From contig JAFSAO010000010.1 of assembly GCA_017440935.1 (NCBI GenBank), forward strand, positions 1 through 64,000: a stretch of DNA of 64,000 nucleotides, in the 5' to 3' direction. Shown here in pieces: positions 57,296-64,000 of this stretch. Position numbers and translations under genes: made by a program. Position 1 is the stretch's first letter. Each line of letters begins with the position of its first letter. Under the pieces are notes generated by a model. That model worked only from the letters and a program-made list of their open reading frames with translations, searched no databases and was not told the origin of the DNA. Source of the DNA: Opitutales bacterium. Lineage in GTDB: Bacteria > Verrucomicrobiota > Verrucomicrobiia > Opitutales > UBA953.

Positions 57296-57359
57296 TGTGA
57301 ATAACCTGTGGATTTTGTAATTAACTTTTAATTACCGATTGTGAATAACTTGTGGGTAA
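57296..57359. promoter_or_regulatory. Pair of direct repeats with DnaA-box-like sequences
   Basis: TGTGAATAACCTGTGGATTT (from 57296) and TGTGAATAACTTGTGGGTAA (57340-57359) are direct repeats 44 bases apart. Each begins with TGTGAATAA, an exact match on the minus strand to the DnaA box TTATNCACA. Each is followed 11 bases on by a weaker box. An AT-rich stretch lies between them. Confidence 0.6.
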
Positions 57360-57391
57360 TGTAAATAAAATCGAGATACAATTCTGAATTC

Positions 57392-57853
57392 TTACAATCC
57401 GAGCTCTGCCAACGTCGCGAACATTTCTTCAGCAGAGACATTCTTTGCGTCTTCCGCTGCGAGTTTATCCGGATTCCAGATATGGAATTTTTTAAATTCA
57501 CCGACGAGCACGGCTTCGCCGGAAATTCCGGCGTGTGCAAGAAGGCGAACGTCAAGGCTGATGCGCCCGGCTTTGTCGCAGGTAACTTTGCTTGCACTTC
57601 GGGCGAGCATCATTAACGCGCGCTGTTTTGCGGGAGCGCTCAAATTCGACTGCGAAGCGGCTTCGATGAGTTTTTGCACCACGGCAGGCGGGCAAACGGT
57701 AATGCAACCGTTCGGATTCGGAATTGCCAGATACACGGAGCGCACGTCATCACTCGCCTCGAAGCGCCAATCTGACGGAATCGTCAGGCGGTTCTTCGCG
57801 TCAAGCTTATGTCGAAATTCTCCGACAAATAACTGTGCATTTTCCGTAAGCAT
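57392..57853 (-). CDS. mraZ: Transcriptional regulator MraZ
   Basis: AbrB-fold DNA-binding protein that represses its own dcw operon. The 153-residue product starts MLTENAQLFVGEFRHKLDAK and has the two DxK-R SWIM-like repeats typical of the family: KNRLTIPSDWR and DKAGRISLD. The frame is open to 57901, but that ATG lies inside the operator boxes, so 57853 is chosen. A small hairpin (CGGGA-GGAAA-TCCCG on the minus strand, 57866-57880) lies in its leader. Confidence 0.93.
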   Translation of the reverse strand: MLTENAQLFVGEFRHKLDAKNRLTIPSDWRFEASDDVRSVYLAIPNPNGCITVCPPAVVQKLIEAASQSNLSAPAKQRALMMLARSASKVTCDKAGRISLDVRLLAHAGISGEAVLVGEFKKFHIWNPDKLAAEDAKNVSAEEMFATLAELGL

Positions 57854-57885
57854 CGATGATTTTTTCGGGATTTCCTCCCGATAGA

Positions 57886-57918
57886 CAACACTTTCCCCCA
57901 TTTCGCCCCACTTGTCAA
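57886..57918 (-). promoter_or_regulatory. MraZ operator boxes and TTGACA element upstream of mraZ
   Basis: On the minus strand, TGGGG occurs at 57910-57906 and again at 57900-57896. The 10-base period with five-base spacers is that of the known TGGGN boxes. A degenerate third (TGTTG) is at 57890-57886. TTGACA (57918-57913) lies just upstream of the boxes, so MraZ bound here would cover the promoter. Confidence 0.75.
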
Positions 57919-57957
57919 CAAATCAAGCCCATTTTCTTCCAAAAAATTATTGACAAT

Positions 57958-57966
57958 TTATTCACA
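57958..57966 (+). promoter_or_regulatory. DnaA box TTATTCACA upstream of mraZ
   Basis: An exact TTATNCACA match in the divergent region between mraZ and the hexosaminidase gene. With 57296-57304 and 57340-57348 it is the third exact box within 671 bases. Confidence 0.5.
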
Positions 57967-58046
57967 AAATCGGGTTTTCTCTTCCGAAAACGCCACCAAA
58001 TTTCAATTTGCGGGAACGCGGCGAGAATGCGCATACTTATTTCTCT

Positions 58047-59666
58047 ATGAAGTATGCGTTTTTTTCGGTTTTAGTTTTTTGGGCGGGTATTGTTTGCGGA
58101 TTTGCCGCACCCGTTCCCGTAGAAGATTTGCCGCTTGTTCCCGCGCCGAAGGAGATTCAAAGCTCCGGAAAATCGTCTTTCAAAATGCCGCCGACGGTTA
58201 CAATTGCCGCACCGAAAGCACTCGGAAGCGAAGCCGCGATTCTTAAAAGAATTTTGAAAAAGCGCCTGAACGTTACGGCGAGCCCGGCGGCGGGAACGCG
58301 CGGCACGATTACGCTTTCCGTTTCTCGGCGCATCAAAAACCGCGAAGGCTACGAGCTGAAAATTTCCCGTAACGGGATTTCCGTCTCGGGCGGTTCGCCC
58401 GCCGGCGTGTATTACGGCGTGCGCACGCTTGAACAACTTTTTATTACGCAAAAAAAGAATTTGCCGGAGCTGAAAATCGTCGACGAACCGCGCTTCGCTT
58501 ACCGCGGACTGATGCTCGATCCCGCGCGGAACTTTCTCCCGGCAGAGGACGTGAAGCATTTCATCGAAACCATGGCGGCGCACAAGCTCAACACGTTGCA
58601 TTTTCACCTCAGCGACGACCAAGGCTGGCGCGTTGAAATCAAAAATCCGAAATACAAAAAGCTGATGAGCGTCGGAGCGCAGAAAAACAAACCTGCGGGA
58701 ACGCGCGGCTACTATACGCAAAAGGAAATTCGCGACATCGTAAAATTCGCCGCTAAGCACCACGTTGAAGTCGTTCCCGAAATCGATATGCCCGGACACA
58801 ACATGGGGGCGATTTCCGCCTATCCGGAACTCACCTGCGAATACGTCCGCCGCGTAAACGACGATCCCGCCCTGCTCCGCCAATTCCCGAAAATGGAAAT
58901 CGAGATTTGGAGCAAAGCCGGCGTGTCCGAGGCGCTTCTCTGCGCGGGGAAAAAATCGACCTACGCGTTCTTTGACGATGTTTTGGGCGAACTCTGCGCG
59001 CTGTTCCCGTCAAAACGCTTCCACCTCGGCGGCGACGAAGCTCCCGCCAAATGCTGGGATCACTGCAAGGATTGCCAAGCCTTCATGAAAAAAGAAGGGT
59101 TGAAAAACACGCAGGAACTCATGGCTTACTTTTTCCAACGCAATTTCGACGCTCTCGCCAAGGCGGGGAAAACCGCGTTGTATTGGTATGAACTCGACGT
59201 TCCGAATTACCCGAAAAATGCCGTGATGTATTCTTGGCGCATGGGACACACGCAACAAGCAATCGATCGGGCTCTGAACGAAGGCTACAAAGTCATTTGC
59301 TGCCCGGGCGAATACGCGTATTTTGACTACCCGCAAGTTCCGGGCGAACCGAATCACGGTTGGATGCCGCTGACAACGCTCAAACGCGCCTACGAATTTG
59401 ACCCCGGCTACGGACGTCCGGAAAAACAGCAACACTCAATTCTCGGTTGCGAAGGAACACTTTGGGCGGAACACTTGAACTCACTTGATAAAATTTATGA
59501 AAAGGCGTTCCCGCGCGCGCTCGCTCTCGTCGAAGCCGGATGGACTCCGATGTCTCGCCGCGACTGGGAAAACTTCAAACGCCGCGCCGCTCCGCTCGTG
59601 CGCGATATGCGCAAAAACGGCGTTCCCGCCTACTGGCCGAAAGACGATTTCGGCATCGAAAAATAA
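58047..59666 (+). CDS. Beta-N-acetylhexosaminidase, glycoside hydrolase family 20, exported
   Basis: Releases terminal N-acetylglucosamine or galactosamine, for example from host glycans, chitin fragments or peptidoglycan. From the ATG at 58047 the 539-residue product has a signal peptide (MKYAFFSVLVFWAGIVCGFA), a GH20b-type N-terminal domain (about 30-155) and the barrel starting YRGLMLDPARNF. It then has NTLHFHLSDDQGWR, EVVPEIDMPGH and the catalytic pair in HLGGDEAPAKCW (Asp-Glu about 330-331). The earlier in-frame ATG/GTG at 58008 is not a signal start. It probably works in the periplasm or outside the cell. Confidence 0.94.
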   Translation: MKYAFFSVLVFWAGIVCGFAAPVPVEDLPLVPAPKEIQSSGKSSFKMPPTVTIAAPKALGSEAAILKRILKKRLNVTASPAAGTRGTITLSVSRRIKNREGYELKISRNGISVSGGSPAGVYYGVRTLEQLFITQKKNLPELKIVDEPRFAYRGLMLDPARNFLPAEDVKHFIETMAAHKLNTLHFHLSDDQGWRVEIKNPKYKKLMSVGAQKNKPAGTRGYYTQKEIRDIVKFAAKHHVEVVPEIDMPGHNMGAISAYPELTCEYVRRVNDDPALLRQFPKMEIEIWSKAGVSEALLCAGKKSTYAFFDDVLGELCALFPSKRFHLGGDEAPAKCWDHCKDCQAFMKKEGLKNTQELMAYFFQRNFDALAKAGKTALYWYELDVPNYPKNAVMYSWRMGHTQQAIDRALNEGYKVICCPGEYAYFDYPQVPGEPNHGWMPLTTLKRAYEFDPGYGRPEKQQHSILGCEGTLWAEHLNSLDKIYEKAFPRALALVEAGWTPMSRRDWENFKRRAAPLVRDMRKNGVPAYWPKDDFGIEK

Positions 59667-59695
59667 AAATCAAAAAAACACACGCGACAAAAGCC

Positions 59696-60073
59696 ATGAA
59701 CGAAAACGATTTTGAAAAAGCCGTAGCCGAGATTACCGAACGCGACTCACGCTTCGCGCCCGCCGCCTACGTCTTCGTCTCCGGCGCGCTCACGGAAACG
59801 GCGCGCCGCCTCGGGCGTTCCCGCAAGTCTCCGGTAAAGCAACGCCACATTTCCGGACAGGAACTCGCCGAAGGCGCGGCAGACTTTGCCGAAGAACAAT
59901 TCGGCTCACTCGCCTATTCCGTTTTGCGCGAATGGGGCGTAAAAACCACGCGCGACATCGGAGACATCGTCTTCAATCTCATCGACGTCGGAATTTTTTC
60001 AAAAACCGAGGAAGATTCCATCGACGACTTCGACAATGTCTTCGATCTGCGTTCCCGCCTCCTCAAAAAGTAA
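59696..60073 (+). CDS. Minf_1886 family protein
   Basis: A 125-residue protein of a family found across Verrucomicrobia and relatives. The family pattern is clear: RDSRFAPAAYVFVSGALTET, RHISGQELAEGAADFAEEQF, LREWGVKTTRDIGDIVFNLI and an end with KTEEDSIDDFDNVFD. Function is unknown. It starts at the ATG at 59696, 29 bases after the hexosaminidase stop. Its presence supports placement in the PVC superphylum. Confidence 0.85.
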   Translation: MNENDFEKAVAEITERDSRFAPAAYVFVSGALTETARRLGRSRKSPVKQRHISGQELAEGAADFAEEQFGSLAYSVLREWGVKTTRDIGDIVFNLIDVGIFSKTEEDSIDDFDNVFDLRSRLLKK

Positions 60074-60094
60074 GTTGCGGGAACGGCAAAAAAG

Positions 60095-60721
60095 TCAGTC
60101 AACGAGCCAATATTTCAGCCACGCAAGGTAGGAATAAAAAATATCAAGCGCGCCTGCCGGTCCTTCCGAAATCTCCTTTTCGACTTTTTCCGGGAAACGC
60201 ACTTCGTGCGTCTGCGAGTAAATCTGAAAATTCGTATACCCGGCCTCGCGAAAAAGACGCGCCGCGCGGCGTTCCTGAAGCCGTGTGCTCGTAATGATGA
60301 TTTTTGTTTCCGGTGTGATTCCGTGTTCCAAAATCGTCCGCGGGTGGTCGATTGTCCGCAGAGGTTTCGGATCGACGGAAATTTTTTCCGCAGGAATTTT
60401 TGCTCCGAGCAGAACATCAAGCATCGCGCGCTCGTCCGCGCTGACAATGACACGGCGCGCCTTTCCCGCATTGAAAACCTTGACAGCATCCGCCGCGCGC
60501 TGAGAATCCCCTCCGAGAATCACCACCGCCTCCGCATCGTCCCAAAGTTCCTCAAACGGAGTCGACTCAATCTGAAGCGCCTCCAACTTATAACCGAGCG
60601 GCGTATACGCTACCGCCAAGAACAGTGCAAAAAACATGAGCGTTCCCGCGACGTAAATTCGCACGCCCCATTTCAGCGCTTTTTTCAACCCGTTTCGGGA
60701 AAAGAGGTTATTCGGATTCAT
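60095..60721 (-). CDS. SanA/YdcF-like membrane protein (DUF218)
   Basis: A 208-residue protein with an N-terminal membrane helix (about 18-40) and a DUF218-type domain. That domain shows AVVILGGDSQRAADAVKVF, ARRVIVSADERAML and IIITSTRLQERRAARLF. Family members (SanA, YdcF, ElyC) are linked to envelope integrity and peptidoglycan precursor handling; the reaction is not known. It is convergent with the Minf_1886 gene. Confidence 0.82.
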   Translation of the reverse strand: MNPNNLFSRNGLKKALKWGVRIYVAGTLMFFALFLAVAYTPLGYKLEALQIESTPFEELWDDAEAVVILGGDSQRAADAVKVFNAGKARRVIVSADERAMLDVLLGAKIPAEKISVDPKPLRTIDHPRTILEHGITPETKIIITSTRLQERRAARLFREAGYTNFQIYSQTHEVRFPEKVEKEISEGPAGALDIFYSYLAWLKYWLVD

Positions 60722-60770
60722 CGTAAAAAAAGAAAAAACGGAGCGACAAACTCCGGTTTCGCGTCAAAAA

Positions 60771-60845
60771 TGGCGCTCCCGCCGAGATTCGAACTCGGAT
60801 CGCCGGCTTCGGAGGCCAGAATTCTATCCATTGAAATACGGGAGC
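60771..60845 (-). tRNA. tRNA-Arg (CCG)
   Basis: On the minus strand: acceptor GCTCCCG/CGGGAGC with discriminator G and encoded CCA. The anticodon stem is CTGGC/GCCGG with loop CTCCGAA (anticodon CCG), and the T arm contains GTTCGAAT. The D stem (TTTC/GAAT) has one T-T pair. It decodes CGG. Confidence 0.93.
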
Positions 60846-60886
60846 GAAAAGATTCGCCAATGAAATGCGTTCCCCGCGGCGCCGTC

Positions 60887-60929
60887 AAATTGAAATTTAG
60901 CGACGCTGGAGCTTCGCTAAATTTCAATT
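60887..60929. repeat. AAATTGAAATTTAGCG hairpin repeat, copy 1
   Basis: AAATTGAAATTTAGCGACGC and its mirror GCTTCGCTAAATTTCAATT form a long imperfect hairpin. It is followed by AATTTCGAATCTCGAATTCC words and GAATGATTACCC. Copy 2 is at 63540-63581 with the same flank. The rest of the stretch to 61036 shows no gene. Confidence 0.7.
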
Positions 60930-61036
60930 AATTTCGAATCTCGAATTCCGAATTGAGAATGATTACCCAACGGCATTAAAGCAAAGGGCAACTTCTATTA
61001 TTGCTCCTGCACTTTACTCGAAATTTGGAATTCAAT

Positions 61037-62416
61037 TTACGCGTGCCCCGGCGTGCGCGGGAACGGAATCACGTCGCGGATATTGCCTTCGCCCGTAACA
61101 AACATCAGCATTCGCTCAAAACCCAGCCCGAATCCCGCGTGCGGCACGCTCCCGAAGCGACGCAAATCAACATACCACGCATAATCTTTTTCCGAAAGTC
61201 CGTGCGCTTCCATTGCAGCGAGCAATTTTTCCAAACGTTCTTCACGCTGGCTTCCGCCGACGATTTCTCCGATCCCGGGCACGAGCAAATCCGTTGCGGC
61301 GACGGTTTTTCCGTCGTCGTTCTGGCGCATATAAAACGGTTTTGCCTCGCGCGGGTAATCGTAAACTGCGACCGGAGATTTAAAATGTTTTTCCGTGAGA
61401 AAACGTTCGTGCTCGCTCTGCAAACCTTCGCCCCAAACGATCGGAAACTCAAATTTCTCGCCGGATTTTTGGAGAATTTCAACGGCATCCGTGTAGCTCA
61501 CGCGCACAAACGGTTTTTCGACAACGTGTTCGAGGCGTTCCCGCAACGTTTTGTCGACAAACTTGTTGAAAAATTCAATTTCGTCCGGACAATTTTTCAG
61601 AATATCCGAAACGAGATATTTAATCAGCGCTTCGGCGACATCGATATCGCCATGAATATCGCAAAACGCCATTTCCGGCTCAATCATCCAAAACTCGCTG
61701 GCGTGGCGCGAAGTGTTGGAATTTTCCGCACGAAAAGTCGGTCCGAACGTGTAAACTTTTCCGAGAGCACACGCGAGCGTTTCCGCTTCGAGCTGACCGC
61801 TAACGGTAAGAAATGACGGACGTGCAAAAAAGTCTTGGGTAAAATCGACGTTCCCGTCGGCATCTTTCGGAGCGCCTTCGGGCGGAAGCGTCGTCACGCG
61901 GAAAAGTTCTCCGGCACCTTCACAATCGCTCGCCGTAACAATCGGTGTATGCACATACGCAAAACCGCGTTCCTGAAAAAACTGATGCACCGCAAACGCG
62001 AGGCGGGAACGCACGCGGAACATCGCACCGAAGCGGTTTGTGCGCGCACGCAAGTGCGGAATCGTTCGCAAAAATTCTACCGTGTGCCCTTTTTTCTGGA
62101 GCGGGAAATTCTCCGGTGCAACACCGAGAATTTCGACTTTCGTCGCGTGAATTTCCCAACTCTGCCCTTTTCCCTGAGAAGCGATCAGTGCACCTTCAAC
62201 GGAAACGCTCGCGCCCGTCGCCGCATTTTTCAGCGTTGTGTAGCCGTCGCAGTTTTCGTCCACCACGCATTGGAGATTTTTCAGGCACGACCCGTCGTTA
62301 ATTTCCAAAAACGAAAACGTTTTGGAATCGCGGCGCGTGCGCACCCAGCCTTGAACAAGAACAGAATCCTCGGGAAATGCAGCCCCGAGCGCTTCTTTCA
62401 CGGAAAGTTTTTTCAT
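61037..62416 (-). CDS. asnS: Asparaginyl-tRNA synthetase
   Basis: Charges tRNA-Asn directly. The 459-residue product starts [14 protein letters not shown] and has an N-terminal OB fold ([20 protein letters not shown]). Motif 2 is [22 protein letters not shown]-like (about residue 215) and motif 3 is [15 protein letters not shown]. The [15 protein letters not shown] form marks AsnRS rather than AspRS. The frame is open to 62620, but that part runs through the tRNA-Leu gene. Its presence argues against a need for the transamidation route to Asn-tRNA. Confidence 0.96.
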   Translation of the reverse strand: MKKLSVKEALGAAFPEDSVLVQGWVRTRRDSKTFSFLEINDGSCLKNLQCVVDENCDGYTTLKNAATGASVSVEGALIASQGKGQSWEIHATKVEILGVAPENFPLQKKGHTVEFLRTIPHLRARTNRFGAMFRVRSRLAFAVHQFFQERGFAYVHTPIVTASDCEGAGELFRVTTLPPEGAPKDADGNVDFTQDFFARPSFLTVSGQLEAETLACALGKVYTFGPTFRAENSNTSRHASEFWMIEPEMAFCDIHGDIDVAEALIKYLVSDILKNCPDEIEFFNKFVDKTLRERLEHVVEKPFVRVSYTDAVEILQKSGEKFEFPIVWGEGLQSEHERFLTEKHFKSPVAVYDYPREAKPFYMRQNDDGKTVAATDLLVPGIGEIVGGSQREERLEKLLAAMEAHGLSEKDYAWYVDLRRFGSVPHAGFGLGFERMLMFVTGEGNIRDVIPFPRTPGHA

Positions 62417-62527
62417 GCCGCAGAATTTAACGCTTCCGCCCCGCAAAAAGCAACAAACAGAAATTCGGCGTAGTTTCGTTCGGAAAGAAAACCCGAACGT
62501 CTTGTGCGAAAGAAAGGTTCGCTGCAC

Positions 62528-62570
62528 AAAAAAAAACGTCGTTCCCGCAATATGCGAATCCGACGTTTTC
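62528..62570 (-). terminator. Terminator of tRNA-Leu
   Basis: AAAACGTCG (62533-62541) and CGACGTTTT (62561-62569) form the stem; on the minus strand a T run follows. It lies nine bases beyond the tRNA-Leu 3' end. One CGTTCCCG word lies at the base of the loop, in a single copy. Confidence 0.82.
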
Positions 62571-62578
62571 TTCTCATC

Positions 62579-62662
62579 TGGTGCCGAAAGCGGGACTCGA
62601 ACCCGCACGCCCGAAGACAACGGATTTTAAGTCCGCAGCGTCTACCATTCCGCCATTCCGGC
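62579..62662 (-). tRNA. tRNA-Leu (TAA)
   Basis: A class II tRNA with a long variable arm. Acceptor GCCGGAA/TTTCGGC, discriminator A, encoded CCA. The anticodon stem is GCGGA/TCCGT-like with loop CTTAAAA (anticodon TAA), and the T arm contains GTTCGAGT. It decodes UUA. Confidence 0.95.
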
Positions 62663-62730
62663 AAAAAGATGAGTTCGGGGAATACTGCCTTTTGAGGCGT
62701 TCCCGTGCGAGATTTTTTTCAAAAAAAATC

Positions 62731-63492
62731 TCAAAAGCGGGCGGGCACGCCCGCGTCGCGGAGCGCTTCTTTGGCTTCGCGAATGGAATACGTTCCGAAA
62801 TGGAAAATCGAAGCGGCGAGCACGGCGCTGGCTTTGCCGATTTTTACGGCATCGACCATGTGTTGTAGGTTTCCTGCTCCGCCGGAGGCAATCACGGGAA
62901 CGCCGACGGATTCGCTCACGCGCCGCGTCAGTTCCAAATCGTAGCCGGTTTTTACGCCGTCGCAGTCCATACTTGTAAGCAAAATTTCCCCTGCGCCGAG
63001 CGAAACGACTTTTTTCGCCCATTCGATGACATCGATTCCGCAGGGTGTGCGCCCGCCGTGCGAATAAACCTGCCAGCTGTCCGTTCCCCCGTTGCGCCGC
63101 GCGTCGATGGCAACGACGATACATTGGTTGCCGAAGCGTTTTGCCGATTCAAAAACAAGGCTCGGGTCGGAAATAGCCGCCGAGTTCAGCGAAACTTTGT
63201 CGGCTCCGGCGTTGAGCATCGCGCGAATGTCTTCAACCGAACGCAAGCCGCCGCCGACCGTGAGCGGCATGAAAACCTGATCAGCAGTGCGCTCGACGAC
63301 ATCGCGCATGATATTGCGCCCGTCGGAGGACGCCGTGATATCGAGGAAAACGAGCTCGTCCGCGCCCTGTTTTTCATAGGCGCGGGCGCAATCGACGGGA
63401 TCGCCGGCATCGCGCAGGGACTCAAACTGGACGCCTTTGACGACGCGTCCGTCTTTGACATCGAGGCAGGGAATGATTCGAACGGAAAGCAT
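62731..63492 (-). CDS. hisF: Imidazole glycerol phosphate synthase subunit HisF
   Basis: Cyclase subunit of histidine synthesis, a TIM barrel. The 253-residue product starts [20 protein letters not shown] with the catalytic Asp11, and has the second catalytic Asp in [11 protein letters not shown] (about 130). [17 protein letters not shown] and [16 protein letters not shown] are the phosphate-binding loops. An upstream in-frame start (63510) adds six residues and is less likely. No other his gene is near. Confidence 0.96.
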   Translation of the reverse strand: MLSVRIIPCLDVKDGRVVKGVQFESLRDAGDPVDCARAYEKQGADELVFLDITASSDGRNIMRDVVERTADQVFMPLTVGGGLRSVEDIRAMLNAGADKVSLNSAAISDPSLVFESAKRFGNQCIVVAIDARRNGGTDSWQVYSHGGRTPCGIDVIEWAKKVVSLGAGEILLTSMDCDGVKTGYDLELTRRVSESVGVPVIASGGAGNLQHMVDAVKIGKASAVLAASIFHFGTYSIREAKEALRDAGVPARF

Positions 63493-63539
63493 TTTTCGCA
63501 GAAAAAGCAATAGTTTGCCCGAGATTCCCTCTGTTTTTC

Positions 63540-63787
63540 AAATTGAAATTTAGCGAAGCGTTGGCTTCGCTAAATTTCAATCAATTGCGAATCCCGAATG
63601 ATTACCAAGGATGGAAAAAGGAATGTATGGCTACGAGTGATTCTCGGGAACGAACAAGAGTTGAAGTTCTTTCCCGCCACGACGAAGACCGGAAGGTCTT
63701 TGTTCCCAATTTTTGACGGCACCTCATTCGCAATTCGGAATTTGAAATTCGAGATTAATTGAAATTTGCCTGCGGCAAATTTCAATT
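63540..63787. mobile_element. Composite element with hairpin ends (MITE-like)
   Basis: The left end is a hairpin, AAATTGAAATTTAGCGAAGC / GCTTCGCTAAATTTCAAT (63540-63581). It is followed by CAATTGCGAATCCCGAATGA. The right end has CATTCGCAATTCGGAATTTG and a second hairpin, AATTGAAATTTGCC-TGC-GGCAAATTTCAATT (63757-63787). The ends are therefore inverted relative to each other. The middle (about 63610-63720) holds a 29-codon frame beginning MATSDSRERTRVEVLSRHDE, of unknown status. No transposase is present. It lies between hisF and the epimerase gene. Confidence 0.5.
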
Positions 63788-63826
63788 TGCTTTTCCGCAG
63801 AGTGCGGGATTTTAATTTCCGGTGCT

Positions 63827-64000
63827 ATGAAAACTTTCGAAAAAGACGGATTAACCTTTCAGGAATGGCGTGTCGGCGCCTCAACATTTACGGCGTGCAT
63901 GACGCTCGGTGCGCGTTTGATGAGCTGGGATGTAGAAGTCGCGGGAACGCGCCGAAAAGTCATTCTTTGGCCGGAAAATGCGGATTTTTCCCAATACCGA
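63827..64000 (+). CDS. Aldose 1-epimerase-like protein (partial, 5' end)
   Basis: The first 58 codons of a gene that runs off the window. It reads MKTFEKDGLTFQEWRVGAST, then TLGARLMSWDVEVAG and VILWPENADFSQYR. A conserved GARLMSW and WPENADFS early in the chain suggests the galactose-mutarotase/aldose-epimerase fold. The evidence is short, so the call is tentative. Confidence 0.55.
   Translation, partial: MKTFEKDGLTFQEWRVGASTFTACMTLGARLMSWDVEVAGTRRKVILWPENADFSQYR

Noticed and set aside
57287-57391. Chromosomal origin of replication
   Set aside because: There are DnaA-like boxes and AT-rich DNA, but no dnaA, dnaN, gidA or parAB nearby and too few boxes for a confident origin. Kept only as a finding.
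62417-62620. N-terminal extension of asnS
   Set aside because: The extra codons run through the terminator and the tRNA-Leu gene, so they cannot be coding.
63570-63785. 71-codon minus-strand frame
   Set aside because: It lies within the repeat element and reads through its hairpins; the residues have no conserved pattern.

Overview
The window reads as a chromosomal segment of a Gram-negative, probably anaerobic member of the Verrucomicrobiota, most likely of the Opitutales type. Seen in the sequence: lipid A genes (lpxK, lpxB), Lol transporter genes and an OmpA-like lipoprotein (outer membrane); two PEP-CTERM sorting tails of a style common in this phylum; a Minf_1886-family protein typical of the PVC superphylum; and pyruvate:ferredoxin oxidoreductase with phosphotransacetylase (anaerobic pyruvate to acetyl-CoA to acetyl-phosphate). 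The species cannot be named from this alone.

Layout. 1-6.5 kb: transposase remnant, aspS, panD, lpxK, tsaC, rmuC. 6.5-13.4 kb (plus strand): PEP-CTERM gene tail, pta, a separate BioD-like/DRTGG gene, lolC and lolD separated by a GxxExxY gene flanked by inverted repeats, recN. 13.4-26.7 kb (minus strand): ilvD, pheS, a restriction-modification pair, cmk, plsC, OmpA-like lipoprotein, a conserved acidic protein, Nif3-like protein, gluQ, lpxB, rsmD, miaB. 26.8-32.9 kb (plus): Fe-alcohol dehydrogenase, exported metallophosphoesterase, small protein, UvrD-type helicase, fabV. 33-46 kb (minus): PEP-CTERM protein, leuS, nifJ, a GH13 amylase and an S9 peptidase, with tRNA-His on the plus strand. 46.3-52.7 kb: Sel1 protein, rnr, infA, clpB. 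52.8-58 kb (minus): a short dcw cluster (mraZ, rsmH, ftsL-like, ftsI) running into nspC. 58-64 kb: GH20 hexosaminidase, Minf_1886 protein, SanA/YdcF-like protein, asnS, tRNA-Arg, tRNA-Leu, hisF and the start of an aldose-1-epimerase-like gene.

Most of the content is housekeeping: four aminoacyl-tRNA synthetases plus GluQRS, three tRNAs, RNA modification, envelope biogenesis and fermentation enzymes. The strongest signal not explained by genes is a short asymmetric word, CGGGAACG (reverse CGTTCCCG), occurring every few hundred bases on both strands, inside genes in all frames and between genes. At least four gene ends carry two copies facing each other as the stem of a transcription terminator. 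This is the behaviour of DNA uptake sequences in Neisseria and Pasteurellaceae. To my knowledge no such system is described for this phylum. No competence gene lies in the window, so the function remains inference.

Other non-genic structure includes several families of intergenic repeats (some extending into coding sequence), DnaA-box-like repeats around mraZ, MraZ operator boxes, and promoters whose -10 box lies so close to the ATG that leaderless transcripts are likely. Shine-Dalgarno sequences are weak or absent at most starts, so several starts below were chosen from conserved N-termini.
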